From NCBI RefSeq assembly GCF_028622115.1, contig NZ_CP097263.1:8815501-8879500 (forward strand): a stretch of DNA of 64,000 nucleotides, in the 5' to 3' direction. Shown here in pieces: positions 7,756 through 16,394 of this stretch. How positions within the stretch are numbered: position 1 is the stretch's first letter; each line of letters opens with the position of its first letter. Below the pieces are notes generated by a model. It made no database searches, was not told where the DNA came from, and saw only the letters and a program-made list of their open reading frames with translations. A program made the translations under genes and the position numbers. The DNA comes from Kutzneria chonburiensis (GTDB lineage: Bacteria; Actinomycetota; Actinomycetes; Mycobacteriales; Pseudonocardiaceae).

Positions 7756-8352
7756 GTGTCCGGCTACGAGTACGACATATTCATCAGCTACGCACGGCGT
7801 GGCAGTGTGCAGAAATGGATACTGAACCATTTCCATTCGAAGCTGATGGACTGCCTCGCCGATGAGATGGCGACCAAGCCGCGGGTCTACATCGACCGCA
7901 CGATGGAACGCGCCGTGCACTGGCCGTCCAGCCTGCAACGGGCCCTGCTCCGCAGCAAGATCATGCTCCAGGTCCTTGCCCCGCCGTACTTCCAGTCGGA
8001 CTGGTGTCAAGCCGAGTGGCGCAGCATGCGGGCCCGCCAGGAACAGCTCGGACTGGCCAGCATCGACTGCCCGCAGGGCCTGATCTGCTCCCTCCTGTTC
8101 GGCGACTCGGACACCTTCCCGATGGAGGCCCGCGAGGTGGCCTGGGTCGACTTCAAGGATTTCGCCAATCCGGACATGGCCTTTCAGAAGACCGAGAAAT
8201 ACGGTTCTTTTCACTGGAAGGTTCGAGATCTGGCCCGTGACCTCGCCGTATTGCTGCCGCAGGTGCCGGAATGGCAGCCCGACTGGCCGATCGTGGACAT
8301 GCCCGATCCGGTGCTGCGGCCGCCGACGAAGATGCCGAGGTTCGGGCGATGA
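7756..8352 (+). CDS. TIR-domain protein, first gene of a four-gene cassette
   Basis: A GTG at 7756 (VSGYEYDIFISYARR) gives 198 residues; an ATG 14 codons upstream is possible but adds no TIR sequence. The TIR fold is clear: YDIFISYAR as strand A, VYIDRTMERAVHWPSSLQRALLRSKIMLQVLAPPYF as the BB-loop to strand D region, and SDWCQAEW with glutamate 87 in the position of the NADase catalytic residue. TIR domains of bacterial defence systems cleave NAD+ or make signalling nucleotides. A divergent C-terminal 90 residues ends in a proline-rich tail. The stop overlaps the ATPase start as ATGA. Some TIR-like proteins beside KGGVGR ATPases have other roles, so NADase activity is inferred. Confidence 0.87.
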   Translation: MSGYEYDIFISYARRGSVQKWILNHFHSKLMDCLADEMATKPRVYIDRTMERAVHWPSSLQRALLRSKIMLQVLAPPYFQSDWCQAEWRSMRARQEQLGLASIDCPQGLICSLLFGDSDTFPMEAREVAWVDFKDFANPDMAFQKTEKYGSFHWKVRDLARDLAVLLPQVPEWQPDWPIVDMPDPVLRPPTKMPRFGR

Positions 8353-9944
8353 CCGGCACCGTCGTCACCTTCTACTCCTACAAGGGCGGCGTCGGCCGCA
8401 GTTCCACGCTGGCCAACGTCGCGGTCCTGCTGGCTCGGTGGGGCCATCGCGTGCTGGCCATCGACTGGGATCTGGAAGCCCCGGGCCTGCACTACTACTT
8501 CAAGGACGCGATGTCCCAGCCACCGGCCGGCGGCGTCGTCGACCTGGCCCACGACTTCCTCGCCCAGGCGCCACCCTGCTCGTACGAGCTTCAGCTCGAG
8601 GTCGAGGAAGGGACGCTGGCGCTGCTCGCCGCCGGCCGGTTCGACGTCGACTACGCGGAGCGCGTGCAGTCCATCGACTGGGCCGATCTCTACGACCGCG
8701 GTTTCGCCGCCTATCTGGAGGACCGCCGCGCGGAGTGGACCGAGGCCTACGACTTCGTGCTGATCGACAGCCGGACCGGCATCTCCGACACCGCCGGCAT
8801 CTGCACCGCGCACCTGCCCGACCGGCTGGTCGTCGTGTTCACCGCCAACGACCAGAACCTCCAGGACGTCGTCGACATCGCCGAACGGGCCGACCGGGCC
8901 CGTGACGGCATGCCGTTCGACCGGCCCAAACACATGGTGCTGCCGGTGCTTTCCCGGCTGGACAGCCGGGTCGAGTACGAGCGGGCCGAGGCCTGGCAGC
9001 GCCGGTGCGCCGACGTCGTCGCGCCGCTGTTCAGCGAGTGGCTGGCCGCGACGGTGCCTGGCGAAGTGATGATGCGGCACCTGACGCTGCCGTACGTCTC
9101 CTACTGGAGTTTCGGCGAGCAGCTGCCGGTGCTCGAGGAGCTGACGCCGTCGGCCGACCAGCTCTCCTACGCGCTGGAGACCGTCGCCGCCGTCATCGCC
9201 CAGCACTTCGACCGCACCGACCTGCTGGCCGACAACCGGGATGCCTACGTCGCCGAAGCGCGCGCCCCGCACGACGAATTCGACCTCGACCTGCTCGTCT
9301 CCAGCCCTCGCTCGGCCGCGGCCGACGCCGGCGCCCTCGTCGACAAGCTCATCCGGCTGGGCCTGCGGGCCGACCGGTCGCTCTCCGGCGTGCCAGAGTT
9401 CCTCGACCGCTCGCCCCACCTGGCCAAGCATCTCTGCCTGGTGGTCGACGGCCAGGTTTCCCGCTGGCAGGTCAACGAGGCCGAGTACTTCCTGCGCCAG
9501 ACGTTCGCCCCGGGCGACGGGCAGCGGCGGCTCTTCCTCGTGCTGACCCGGGCCGGCGACTGGGACAGCCTCCCCGGCTTCCTGCGCAACCTTCGTCCCC
9601 TCAAGCTCGGTCCCGACGTCGCCGCCGAGCTCCGTGATCTCATCGCTGCCTCGCCCGACGCCGCCGACCCCGACCGGGAAAGCCTCCGCGACGCCGCGGC
9701 GGCGCTGCGCAACCTGCCGGCGTATGTGCCGTATCCCGGCCGCCTCGCCCTCATCCGGGAAACCATCGCCGGCATGGCTGCCGCCCTCGATGCCGGCGAC
9801 CTGGCCCTGCTGCACGACCTCGCCGTGGACACCGAGTTCTTGAGCCGGACCCGGGGCAGTTCCCACGAGGTGAAGCTCCCGGCCGACCTCCGCGCGGAGA
9901 TCCGCACGGTGCTCGACCGCATCGACCGCCGACTCACCGTCTGA
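8349..9944 (+). CDS. KGGVGR-motif variant ParA/MinD-like AAA ATPase
   Basis: The ATG at 8349 overlaps the TIR stop and starts 531 residues. Residues 1-55 read MTGTVVTFYSYKGGVGRSST and VLAIDWDLEAPGL, the deviant Walker A and switch of the SIMIBI class, in the KGGVGR variant. VLIDSRTGISDTAGI (about 137-151) is Walker B/switch II. The C-terminal 250 residues have no clear motif. This ATPase variant is recurrent in actinobacterial conflict gene sets next to TIR or other effectors, where it is thought to act as an NTP-dependent switch. The frame is open upstream of 8349, but that part is TIR shadow. An 11-base gap leads to the next gene. Confidence 0.88.
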   Translation: MTGTVVTFYSYKGGVGRSSTLANVAVLLARWGHRVLAIDWDLEAPGLHYYFKDAMSQPPAGGVVDLAHDFLAQAPPCSYELQLEVEEGTLALLAAGRFDVDYAERVQSIDWADLYDRGFAAYLEDRRAEWTEAYDFVLIDSRTGISDTAGICTAHLPDRLVVVFTANDQNLQDVVDIAERADRARDGMPFDRPKHMVLPVLSRLDSRVEYERAEAWQRRCADVVAPLFSEWLAATVPGEVMMRHLTLPYVSYWSFGEQLPVLEELTPSADQLSYALETVAAVIAQHFDRTDLLADNRDAYVAEARAPHDEFDLDLLVSSPRSAAADAGALVDKLIRLGLRADRSLSGVPEFLDRSPHLAKHLCLVVDGQVSRWQVNEAEYFLRQTFAPGDGQRRLFLVLTRAGDWDSLPGFLRNLRPLKLGPDVAAELRDLIAASPDAADPDRESLRDAAAALRNLPAYVPYPGRLALIRETIAGMAAALDAGDLALLHDLAVDTEFLSRTRGSSHEVKLPADLRAEIRTVLDRIDRRLTV

Positions 9945-9955
9945 AAGGTGTTGCA

Positions 9956-10567
9956 ATGCCGGAGAAGTACGGAAGCCACGAGCAGGCGACCCTGTTCGCG
10001 CTGATGCTGGCCCGGACGGAGGTGGGCAATCCCGATCTCAAGAAGGACTACGGCATCGAGCTGCGCGCCGCCGCCCGTGATCGGCTGAACAAGGACGGCC
10101 TGATCCGGTCCAGGCAGGTCAAGCGGCGCTACGTGCACCAGATCACCGACGACGGCATCGCCTGGTGCGTCAGGGAACTCGGTGTCGTCGAGGCCCCGGA
10201 CCGGTCGGGCCCGCTGCCCCGTCTGGTGTTCGAGGTGATGCACAGCCTGCCGGTGTATCTGGCGTGGCAGGGCATCGACTTCGCCGACGTGCTCAACCGC
10301 GGCAGCCTGGAGTCCGTCATCCGCGAGGTCTACGAGGAGCTGTCGGTCAAGTCCCAGGACTGGATCCGGCTGGCCAAGCTCCGGCCGCGCACCGAGGGCG
10401 TCGACCGGGACGTGGTGGACGGCGTCCTGCTGAAGATGATCAAGACTGGTCGCGTCCACCTCGCCCCGGACTCCAACCGCAAGGTGCTCACCGACGACGA
10501 CCATGACGCGGCGATCCGGATCGGCAGCGAGGACAAGCACCTGCTGGCGATCGAGGAACCGTCATGA
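9956..10567 (+). CDS. Hypothetical protein with winged-helix-like N-terminus, cassette gene 3
   Basis: 203 residues from ATG 9956, with GAAAGG 5 bases upstream. Residues 1-75 (EQATLFALMLARTEVGNPDLKKDYGIEL, then AAARDRLNKDGLIRS and VHQITDDGIAWC) have the helix-helix-helix-wing layout of a winged helix as found in replication or conflict adaptor proteins. The C-terminal half contains a second repeat of similar kind, with TEGVDRDVVDGVLLKMIKTGRVHL. No enzyme motif is seen. It overlaps the large ATPase by ATGA, so it is probably an obligate partner: DNA-binding adaptor or specificity subunit. That role is an inference from layout. Confidence 0.75.
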   Translation: MPEKYGSHEQATLFALMLARTEVGNPDLKKDYGIELRAAARDRLNKDGLIRSRQVKRRYVHQITDDGIAWCVRELGVVEAPDRSGPLPRLVFEVMHSLPVYLAWQGIDFADVLNRGSLESVIREVYEELSVKSQDWIRLAKLRPRTEGVDRDVVDGVLLKMIKTGRVHLAPDSNRKVLTDDDHDAAIRIGSEDKHLLAIEEPS

Positions 10568-13500
10568 CCGATGAGCTACGGGAGGCGTTGGCTGCGGTGC
10601 GGTTCAACTTCTCCGAAGGCCCGGACAACGTGTGGCGGACCCCGAAAGCCCACGTGGACGGCCTGCACGCGCGGGCAGAGCACCGCATTCGGGCCGGTAT
10701 CGACGACGCGGCGGCCAGCACCGGGCCCAACCCGATCGGACTGGTGCTGCAAGGCCAGAAAGGCATCGGCAAGACCCATCTGCTTGGCGCGGCTCGGCGA
10801 GCCGTGCAGCAGGCGGGCGGCTACTTCTTCCTCGTCGAGCTGACCAGGGCGGAGGCGTTCTGGGCCGACGTCGCCAGCGCCATGCGCAGCGAGCTCCGGC
10901 AGCTCAACGAGGACGGCGAACTTCAGATCACCGCGTTGCTCATGCGGCTGTGCGTGCGCGCGAACGTGCCGGACCAGGTGCGGCGATCGCTGCTCAACCG
11001 GACGGCGCTGACCGCGGAGAGCCTGCGCGAACTCGTGCGTCACCTGCTCAAGGTGGACGAGCGGGTGGTGGCCGAGGGGTCGGACACCATCCGCGCGCTG
11101 GCGCTGTACGCGTCCGAGCACTTCGCCATCGGACGGCAGTTCCTGGAGGGGACGGCCGAAGCGCAGCACGCGCGGCGGTGGGGAATCCCGGCCCGGGCGC
11201 AGGATCCGCGCATCCTCGTGCGTGACATCTCTCGTGTGCTGGCGCTCACCGGCCCCTGCGTCATCGCCATCGACCAGCTGGACACGCTCGTCGCGCTCGG
11301 CCAGGACGAGACCGATGCGGAAACGGTGACTCCGGCGCTCAAGCTGGAGGTGGCCCACATCGCCGATGGCCTGATGCAGCTGCGCGAGACCACCAGACGG
11401 ACGATGTCGATCGTGGCGTGCCTGCCCAACTCGTGGAAGACGCTGCACCGGATCGCCAGTGACACCGTGGAGGACCGGTTCACCGAGACTCCGATCCTGG
11501 GGTCGATCGTGCAGCCGGAGGTCGGTCGGGCGCTGGTGGCGAAGTGGCTGTCGGTGGCCTACGACCGGGTCGGGTTCGTGCCGCCGCACCCGACCTGGCC
11601 GATCGCGCCGGAGGCGTTCGGCGATGCGTGGATCGCCCACACGCCAAGGGAATTGCTCAAGCGCGTCCAGTCGCACGCCGAGTCCTGCCTGTTCGGCGAG
11701 ATCCGCGAGCTGACCTCCTTCGAGGACAAGCCGGTCGAGGAGGCCATCGAGCCGCCGGTCCGGGTGGGGCCGCCGCCGGACTACCTCGCCGAGTACGACC
11801 AGAAGTTCGCGAAGCTGCGGAGCAAGGCCACTGTCGTGGTCGCGGATCTGAAGCTGACCAACGAGGACGACGTGATGCCGGGCCTGCTGCTGGCGGCGGT
11901 GAAGTCGTGGATCACCGAGGTCGGCAACGACGCCATGGAATGGAAGCCCGACCCCGCGCACGGCGGCGGCTCGCTGCACGTGAGCCTGCGCCGCACGGTC
12001 GACGAGGAACAGGACATCCAGGAGCTGTGGGCGTTCCGGTTCATCGCCAGCGCGCACGGCAAAACCGTGCTGCGTCGGATGCGCACCGCCCGTGACGCGG
12101 CCCAGATCCGGCCCGGCGTGACCAACCGGCACCTGGTCCTGATCCAGAACGGGAAGCAGGGCTGGGCCGGTCCCCAGACCAAGCTGGAACTGGGCGAGCT
12201 GGAGGCGGCCGGCGGGCGCCGGGTGATCATCACCGATGAGGAGGTGCGGACCTTCAGCGCGCTGAAGGAGATGCTGGCCGACCAGTCGCACCAGTTGATG
12301 GCCTGGATCGTGTCCCGGAAGCCGGTCAGCACCACGACGTTTCTGCGGGACATCCTGCCGGAGCAGGGGCAGGGGGTGTCGCGGCAGCGGGAGACGCGGC
12401 CGCCGCCGGAGAAGGTGGCGCCGGTGTGGCCGACGGCGGAGCCCGACGAGACCGGTCCCGCTGTGCGGGAAGAAGTGGTGGCGGAGCCGGCGGACCAGGT
12501 GGTGCCGGAGGAAGCGGCTGAGCCGGTCGCGGTGAAGGCGGCGGCGGGGATTGTGCTGGACTCGGTGCGGATCGAGCTGGAGTCGCTGCGGAAGCACGTG
12601 ATGATCTTCGCGGGGTCGGGGAGCGGGAAGACGGTGCTGCTGCGCCGGATGGTGGAGGAGTGCGCGCTGCGCGGGGTGTCGGCGATCGTGCTGGACCCGA
12701 ACAACGACCTGGCGAGGATGGGGGATGCCTGGCCGGAGAAGCCGGACGGCTGGGGAGAAGGGGATGAAGGAAGGGCGAAGGAGTATCTGGCGAACACGGA
12801 GGTGGTGGTGTGGACGCCGGGAAGGGCCGGCGGGAGGCCGCTGAGTTTTCAGCCGCTGCCGGACTTTGAGAGTGTCCGGGAGGACCCGGACGAGTTCCAG
12901 GCGGCGGTGGAGGCGGCGGTGGCGAGACTGGTGCCGCACGCGGGCCTGACGGGGGCGTCGAAGGCGGCGCAGAGGGGGAAAGCGGTTCTGCGGGAAGGGC
13001 TGAAGTACTACGCGAGAAGGGGAAAGAGGGATCTGGGCGGCTTCGTGGAGACGCTGGCGGAGCTGCCGGACGGGGTGAGCCAACTGAACACGGCGCCGGC
13101 GATGGCGGCGGATCTGGCGGAGACGCTGCGGGCGGCGATGGTCAACGACCCGCTGCTGGGCGGGAACGGGACGCCGACGGATCCGGAGCTGCTGCTGACG
13201 CCGACGGAAGGCAAGAGGGCTCGGATATCGGTGATCAGCTTCGTGGGGCTGCCGGCGGACGAGCAGCGCCAGGGGTTCGTGAGCCAGCTCCAGCTGGAAG
13301 TGTTCGCCTGGGCCAAGAGGAACCCGGCGGTGGATCGGCCGCTGGGCGGTCTGATCGTGATGGACGAGGCGCAAACCATTGCCCCGTCGGGAAACCTCAC
13401 GGCCAGCACGCAGAGCACGATCCTGCTGGCCTCGCAGGCCCGAAAGTACGGCCTCGGCCTGATCCTGGCCACGCAGGCGCCGAAAGGCGTGCACAACCAG

Positions 13501-13752
13501 GTGGTCGGCAACGCGACGACACAGTTCTTCGGTCGCCTCAACAGCCCGGCGCAGATCGCGGCGGCGACGGAGATGGCGCGGGCCAAGGGAAGCACGGTGG
13601 CGGACATCTCCAAACTGGAGCGAGGGCAGTTCTACGCCACCGGAGACACGTTCGCGTTCCGGCGGATTCGGACGCCGCTGTGCCTGAGCCACCACCCGCC
13701 GAGCCCGCTGCGCCTGGAAGAAGTGTTGGACAGAGCCAGAAAAGAACACTAG
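10564..13752 (+). CDS. Double P-loop ATPase (AAA/ORC-like plus HerA/FtsK-like), cassette gene 4
   Basis: 1062 residues. Domain 1: Walker A GQKGIGKT at residues 64-71, Walker B CVIAIDQLD near 232-240, and a sensor-like SIVACLPNSWK, as in AAA/ORC-type ATPases. Residues about 400-620 form a separate domain with PDYLAEYDQKFAKLRSK and HLVLIQNGKQG that may be a nuclease-like fold, without a clear catalytic set. A charged linker near 625-665 follows. Domain 2: Walker A AGSGSGKTVLLRRM near 682-695 and Walker B GLIVMDEAQTIAPS near 929-942, typical of HerA/VirB4/FtsK translocases. Such a fusion suggests a loader and a DNA-pumping motor in one chain. It ends at a bidirectional terminator. Confidence 0.85.
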   Translation: MTDELREALAAVRFNFSEGPDNVWRTPKAHVDGLHARAEHRIRAGIDDAAASTGPNPIGLVLQGQKGIGKTHLLGAARRAVQQAGGYFFLVELTRAEAFWADVASAMRSELRQLNEDGELQITALLMRLCVRANVPDQVRRSLLNRTALTAESLRELVRHLLKVDERVVAEGSDTIRALALYASEHFAIGRQFLEGTAEAQHARRWGIPARAQDPRILVRDISRVLALTGPCVIAIDQLDTLVALGQDETDAETVTPALKLEVAHIADGLMQLRETTRRTMSIVACLPNSWKTLHRIASDTVEDRFTETPILGSIVQPEVGRALVAKWLSVAYDRVGFVPPHPTWPIAPEAFGDAWIAHTPRELLKRVQSHAESCLFGEIRELTSFEDKPVEEAIEPPVRVGPPPDYLAEYDQKFAKLRSKATVVVADLKLTNEDDVMPGLLLAAVKSWITEVGNDAMEWKPDPAHGGGSLHVSLRRTVDEEQDIQELWAFRFIASAHGKTVLRRMRTARDAAQIRPGVTNRHLVLIQNGKQGWAGPQTKLELGELEAAGGRRVIITDEEVRTFSALKEMLADQSHQLMAWIVSRKPVSTTTFLRDILPEQGQGVSRQRETRPPPEKVAPVWPTAEPDETGPAVREEVVAEPADQVVPEEAAEPVAVKAAAGIVLDSVRIELESLRKHVMIFAGSGSGKTVLLRRMVEECALRGVSAIVLDPNNDLARMGDAWPEKPDGWGEGDEGRAKEYLANTEVVVWTPGRAGGRPLSFQPLPDFESVREDPDEFQAAVEAAVARLVPHAGLTGASKAAQRGKAVLREGLKYYARRGKRDLGGFVETLAELPDGVSQLNTAPAMAADLAETLRAAMVNDPLLGGNGTPTDPELLLTPTEGKRARISVISFVGLPADEQRQGFVSQLQLEVFAWAKRNPAVDRPLGGLIVMDEAQTIAPSGNLTASTQSTILLASQARKYGLGLILATQAPKGVHNQVVGNATTQFFGRLNSPAQIAAATEMARAKGSTVADISKLERGQFYATGDTFAFRRIRTPLCLSHHPPSPLRLEEVLDRARKEH

Positions 13753-13787
13753 AAAGTGCTCCCCACCGCCAGGTGGGGAGCACTTTC
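13752..13787. terminator. Bidirectional hairpin terminator
   Basis: Arms GAAAGTGCTCCCCACC (13752-13767) and its complement (13772-13787) form a perfect 16-bp stem with a GCCA loop, between the convergent ATPase gene and the TIR-like gene. A-rich and T-rich ends make it usable in both directions. Confidence 0.85.
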
Positions 13788-13795
13788 GCGTTGAG

Positions 13796-14652
13796 TCAGC
13801 TCACGGTTGAGGCCAGCACGGTGTTGATGCGCTGCCACAGGGCGGCGAAAAGCTCCTCGCGGCGGTAGGAACGGGGCTCGGTGCCGCGGCCGAGCAACGA
13901 AAGGTCGTGCAGCTCAAGCACAGCGGCCCCGGCGGCGAGGTCGTAGACGGGTCGCGCCCAGCCGTTGCTGCACGCGCTGCCGGCGTCGTGGCGGCCGACG
14001 ACGAAGTTGACGGTCTCGTCGCCGCCGATGCCGCCGCGCTGGATGTCCAAGGCGTACACGGTGTCGCCGGCCCGTTCGACGCGCACGGCGATGCGAGAGT
14101 CACCGACGTGGACGGAACCGGCGAAGCCGCGACGGCCGAGACCGGGCAGGGCGGCGGCGAACTGCTCGCCGAGGTAGCGCAGGGCGGCGTCCTGCTCGGC
14201 GTAACGGCTGAAGGTCGCGGGAACGGCCACAGGCTCAGCGATGTCCTTGGTGGCGGCGATGATGTCGGCGACGGGAGCCGACAGGACGACGCCTCGATGC
14301 GAGCGGCCAGCGACTCGGTGAGACCGTCGGAATCGCGCAGGTAGGCGACGTGCGGGTGCAGCAGACCTCCCGGCACGGCAACGGAACCGACCAGCACCGG
14401 CAGCACGTGCTCGTCCCCGGACTTCACGGCCCCCAACATGGCCGACGCGAAATCGTCCACGGACGCCAGGAACGGCACGAAGAACCGCACCCGCGCGTCG
14501 GGCAGGTCGCCGCTTTCCTTGTGGGACCACCATTCATGCGTCTGCTCGGGCCCGTGCAGCACGGTCAGCCCCCGCTGCCGCCACGCCTCGACCCACACCC
14601 CGACCGCGTCCCGCTGCTCCTCGGCGAACGACACGGCAACGTCGTAGTCCAC
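13796..14652 (-). pseudogene. TIR-like protein gene disrupted by a frameshift
   Basis: A GTG at 14652, behind GGAGG, starts VDYDVAVSFAEEQRD, a TIR-type first strand. The frame continues with RQRGLTVLHGPEQTHEWW, RVRFFVPFLA and HVLPVLVGSV, through LTESLAARIEA near 14295, and then degenerates. The other frame takes over at once with VVLSAPVADIIAATKDI and runs 160 credible residues to a stop at 13796 (for example DTVYALDIQRGGIGGDETV). A single missing base at about 14290-14297 explains both halves. Joined, the product would be about 285 residues: N-terminal TIR-like domain plus an unknown C-terminal domain. The putative catalytic glutamate motif is not obvious. It may be a sequencing error, a true pseudogene, or phase variation. 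Confidence 0.75.
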
Positions 14653-14798
14653 TCCGACCTCCACTGCTCCGATTGGCTGGGCGACAGCAGGATCCGGGCC
14701 GGTTGTCGACGGGAAGTGGACGAGCCGTGGATCAACCGACCGTGACCGTCGTGCAACCCGCCGAACACGGCCGAGTGCTCGACACGATTCCGAGTCAC

Positions 14799-14837
14799 TG
14801 ACCGTTTCCCGTTTCCCGTGACGACGGGAAACGGTCA
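14799..14837. repeat. Overlapping alternative hairpins upstream of the small secreted peptide gene
   Basis: TGACCGTTTCCCG (14799-14811) pairs perfectly with 14825-14837. A second stem, GTTTCCCGT (14811-14819) with ACGGGAAAC (14824-14832), uses the same right-hand bases, so the two hairpins exclude each other. The arrangement comes from a direct repeat of GTTTCCCGT. It lies in the 289-base gap between the TIR-like gene and the peptide gene and may be a terminator or a leader structure. Confidence 0.5.
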
Positions 14838-14941
14838 CCTCATTGTTCCGATAATCGACGCGATGAATCCTTGATGTGGGCGCCGGAAATCCCGGAAATC
14901 AACGCCTCGGCAATCAATTTCCCTTGCCTGGAGGATTTGTC

Positions 14942-15118
14942 ATGTCCACTTCTGTGTCCCGTTTGCTCGCGGCCGCCGCGACGGCACTGGTCGCGTTGTG
15001 CATCGTCTTCGGCTCGCCGGCCAGCGGCGCGGTCCACCGCCTCGACGGCGGCGACCCGACCCCGCCGCCCACCACGACCAGCGCCACCACCGACGGCGGC
15101 AACCCCTGGCACGACTGA
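14942..15118 (+). CDS. Small secreted peptide, unknown function
   Basis: ATG 14942 follows a GGAGG site with 8-base spacing and gives 58 residues. A signal peptide is clear: SVSRLLAAAATALVALCIVF with a likely cut after PASGA. The predicted mature part of about 29 residues is rich in Pro and Thr and ends GGNPWHD. No cysteine is in the mature part and no family is recognised. A strong hairpin terminator begins 9 bases after the stop. The gene stands alone between the TIR-like gene and an XRE regulator whose gene starts 86 bases on; a link to that regulator is possible but unproven. Confidence 0.75.
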   Translation: MSTSVSRLLAAAATALVALCIVFGSPASGAVHRLDGGDPTPPPTTTSATTDGGNPWHD

Positions 15119-15127
15119 TCACACAAA

Positions 15128-15158
15128 TGACCGGCCGCGAAATGCTCGCGGCCGGTCA
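15128..15158 (+). terminator. Hairpin terminator after the small peptide gene
   Basis: TGACCGGCCGCGA, loop AATGC, TCGCGGCCGGTCA: a perfect 13-bp GC-rich stem, 10 bases after the stop codon. Confidence 0.8.
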
Positions 15159-15203
15159 CGTCATTGTGGTCTAATTGGTCGACGCCGTCAGGGGAGGCAA
15201 CCC

Positions 15204-16394
15204 GTGACCGAATCGTTTGGTGCACAGCTGCGGGCGTGCCGTGACGCTGCCGGTATTTCGATGGGGGAACTGTCCCGGCGGGTCAACTACAGCAAGGGCT
15301 ATCTCAGCAAGATCGAGAACGATCTGAAGCCGCCCAATCCGACCATGGCGAAACTGTGCGACGCGGTGCTGGGCGCGGACGGCCGGCTCATCGCGGCGGC
15401 CCGCGAGCGGCCGACACTGGACCGCCGGCAGGTGCTGGCGGCCGGCACGATGCTGGCGCTCACCGGCGGCCTGACGCTGGCCGGCGGCCCGAGGCCGATG
15501 CTGGACGACAGCGTCCTGGACGGCATGCGGGCCTCGTTCGAGAATCTGCGGGCGCTGGGCGCGCGCACCAGCCCGGTGGTGGTGCTGGAATCGCTGCGTG
15601 CCCAGGTTGGCACTGTGACCGCGCTGGCCGGCGAGAACCCGGAGCCGATCCGGTCGAGGTTGCTGCTGCTGGCCGGCAGGATCGCCGAGTACACCGGCTG
15701 GATGTGTCAGGAGGCCGGCGACGAGCCGGGTGCCCTTGCCTGGACCCGGCGGGCGTCGGAACTGGCGAAAGCCGGTGGCGACACCGAAATCGAGAGCTAC
15801 GCCTTCGTCCGCGAGGCCGGCCTCGCCCTCTACCGGCACGATCCGGTGAGCACGATCGACCTGGCGCGGCAGGCCCAACGCGTCGGTAGCCCGACCGCGC
15901 GGACCTTGGGTCTGGCGCTACGCCGTGAGGCCCAGGGGCACGCACTGGCTGGCGATCGCCACGCCTGCGAGAGCGCGATGGACCGGGCCATGGAACTGCT
16001 CGCTCAGTCCACTGAGGACGATCGACGCTATCCGGTTCTCGGCTCAACCGCACCGGATCCGATCGGCCTGGCCCGCGGCTGGGCCCTGTGCGACCTCGGC
16101 CGCACCGGTGAGGCGGCCGAGGTCCTTGAGGTGGAACTGACCAGGCTGCCGGACATGTCCCGCCGCAACCGGGCCCGGTTCGGGGTTCGCCGCTCGCTGG
16201 CCCACGCGCTGGCCGGCGAGATCGACCAAAGCTGCCTGACCCTGGCCGACACCCTGGACGACGTCGCCCACGTGGACTCGGCCACGGTCCGGATGGACCT
16301 CCGCGACCTGGCCCGCACGCTGGGCCGCTGGCGCGGGCACCGCACGGTCCGGGAGCTCCATCCGTCGCTGAGCCGCGTGCTGCACGGGCACTAA
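15204..16394 (+). CDS. XRE-family transcriptional regulator with TPR-like C-terminus
   Basis: A GTG at 15204 behind GGGGAGG gives 396 residues. Residues 4-62 are a Cro/CI helix-turn-helix (FGAQLRACRDAAGISMGELS, then YSKGYLSKIENDLKPPNPTMAKLCDAVLG). RRQVLAAGTMLALTGGLTLA near 78-97 is the short hydrophobic link typical of this actinomycete type. The remaining 290 residues are alpha-helical repeats of TPR type (RIAEYTGWMCQEAGDEPGAL and similar). Such XRE-TPR proteins are numerous in actinomycetes and often govern development or metabolite genes. The 3' end overlaps the convergent SARP gene by 4 bases. Confidence 0.88.
   Translation: MTESFGAQLRACRDAAGISMGELSRRVNYSKGYLSKIENDLKPPNPTMAKLCDAVLGADGRLIAAARERPTLDRRQVLAAGTMLALTGGLTLAGGPRPMLDDSVLDGMRASFENLRALGARTSPVVVLESLRAQVGTVTALAGENPEPIRSRLLLLAGRIAEYTGWMCQEAGDEPGALAWTRRASELAKAGGDTEIESYAFVREAGLALYRHDPVSTIDLARQAQRVGSPTARTLGLALRREAQGHALAGDRHACESAMDRAMELLAQSTEDDRRYPVLGSTAPDPIGLARGWALCDLGRTGEAAEVLEVELTRLPDMSRRNRARFGVRRSLAHALAGEIDQSCLTLADTLDDVAHVDSATVRMDLRDLARTLGRWRGHRTVRELHPSLSRVLHGH

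Noticed and set aside
8211-9956. A 581-codon minus-strand frame opposite the KGGVGR ATPase
   Set aside because: Shadow composition and no motif, while the plus strand has the complete ATPase and ATGA coupling.
10576-13749. A 1057-codon open frame on the minus strand opposite the double-ATPase gene
   Set aside because: It mirrors the plus-strand gene codon for codon, is full of Arg, Leu, His and Pro, and has no domain. The plus frame has clear Walker motifs and overlaps with neighbours. High GC at third positions opens the opposite frame.
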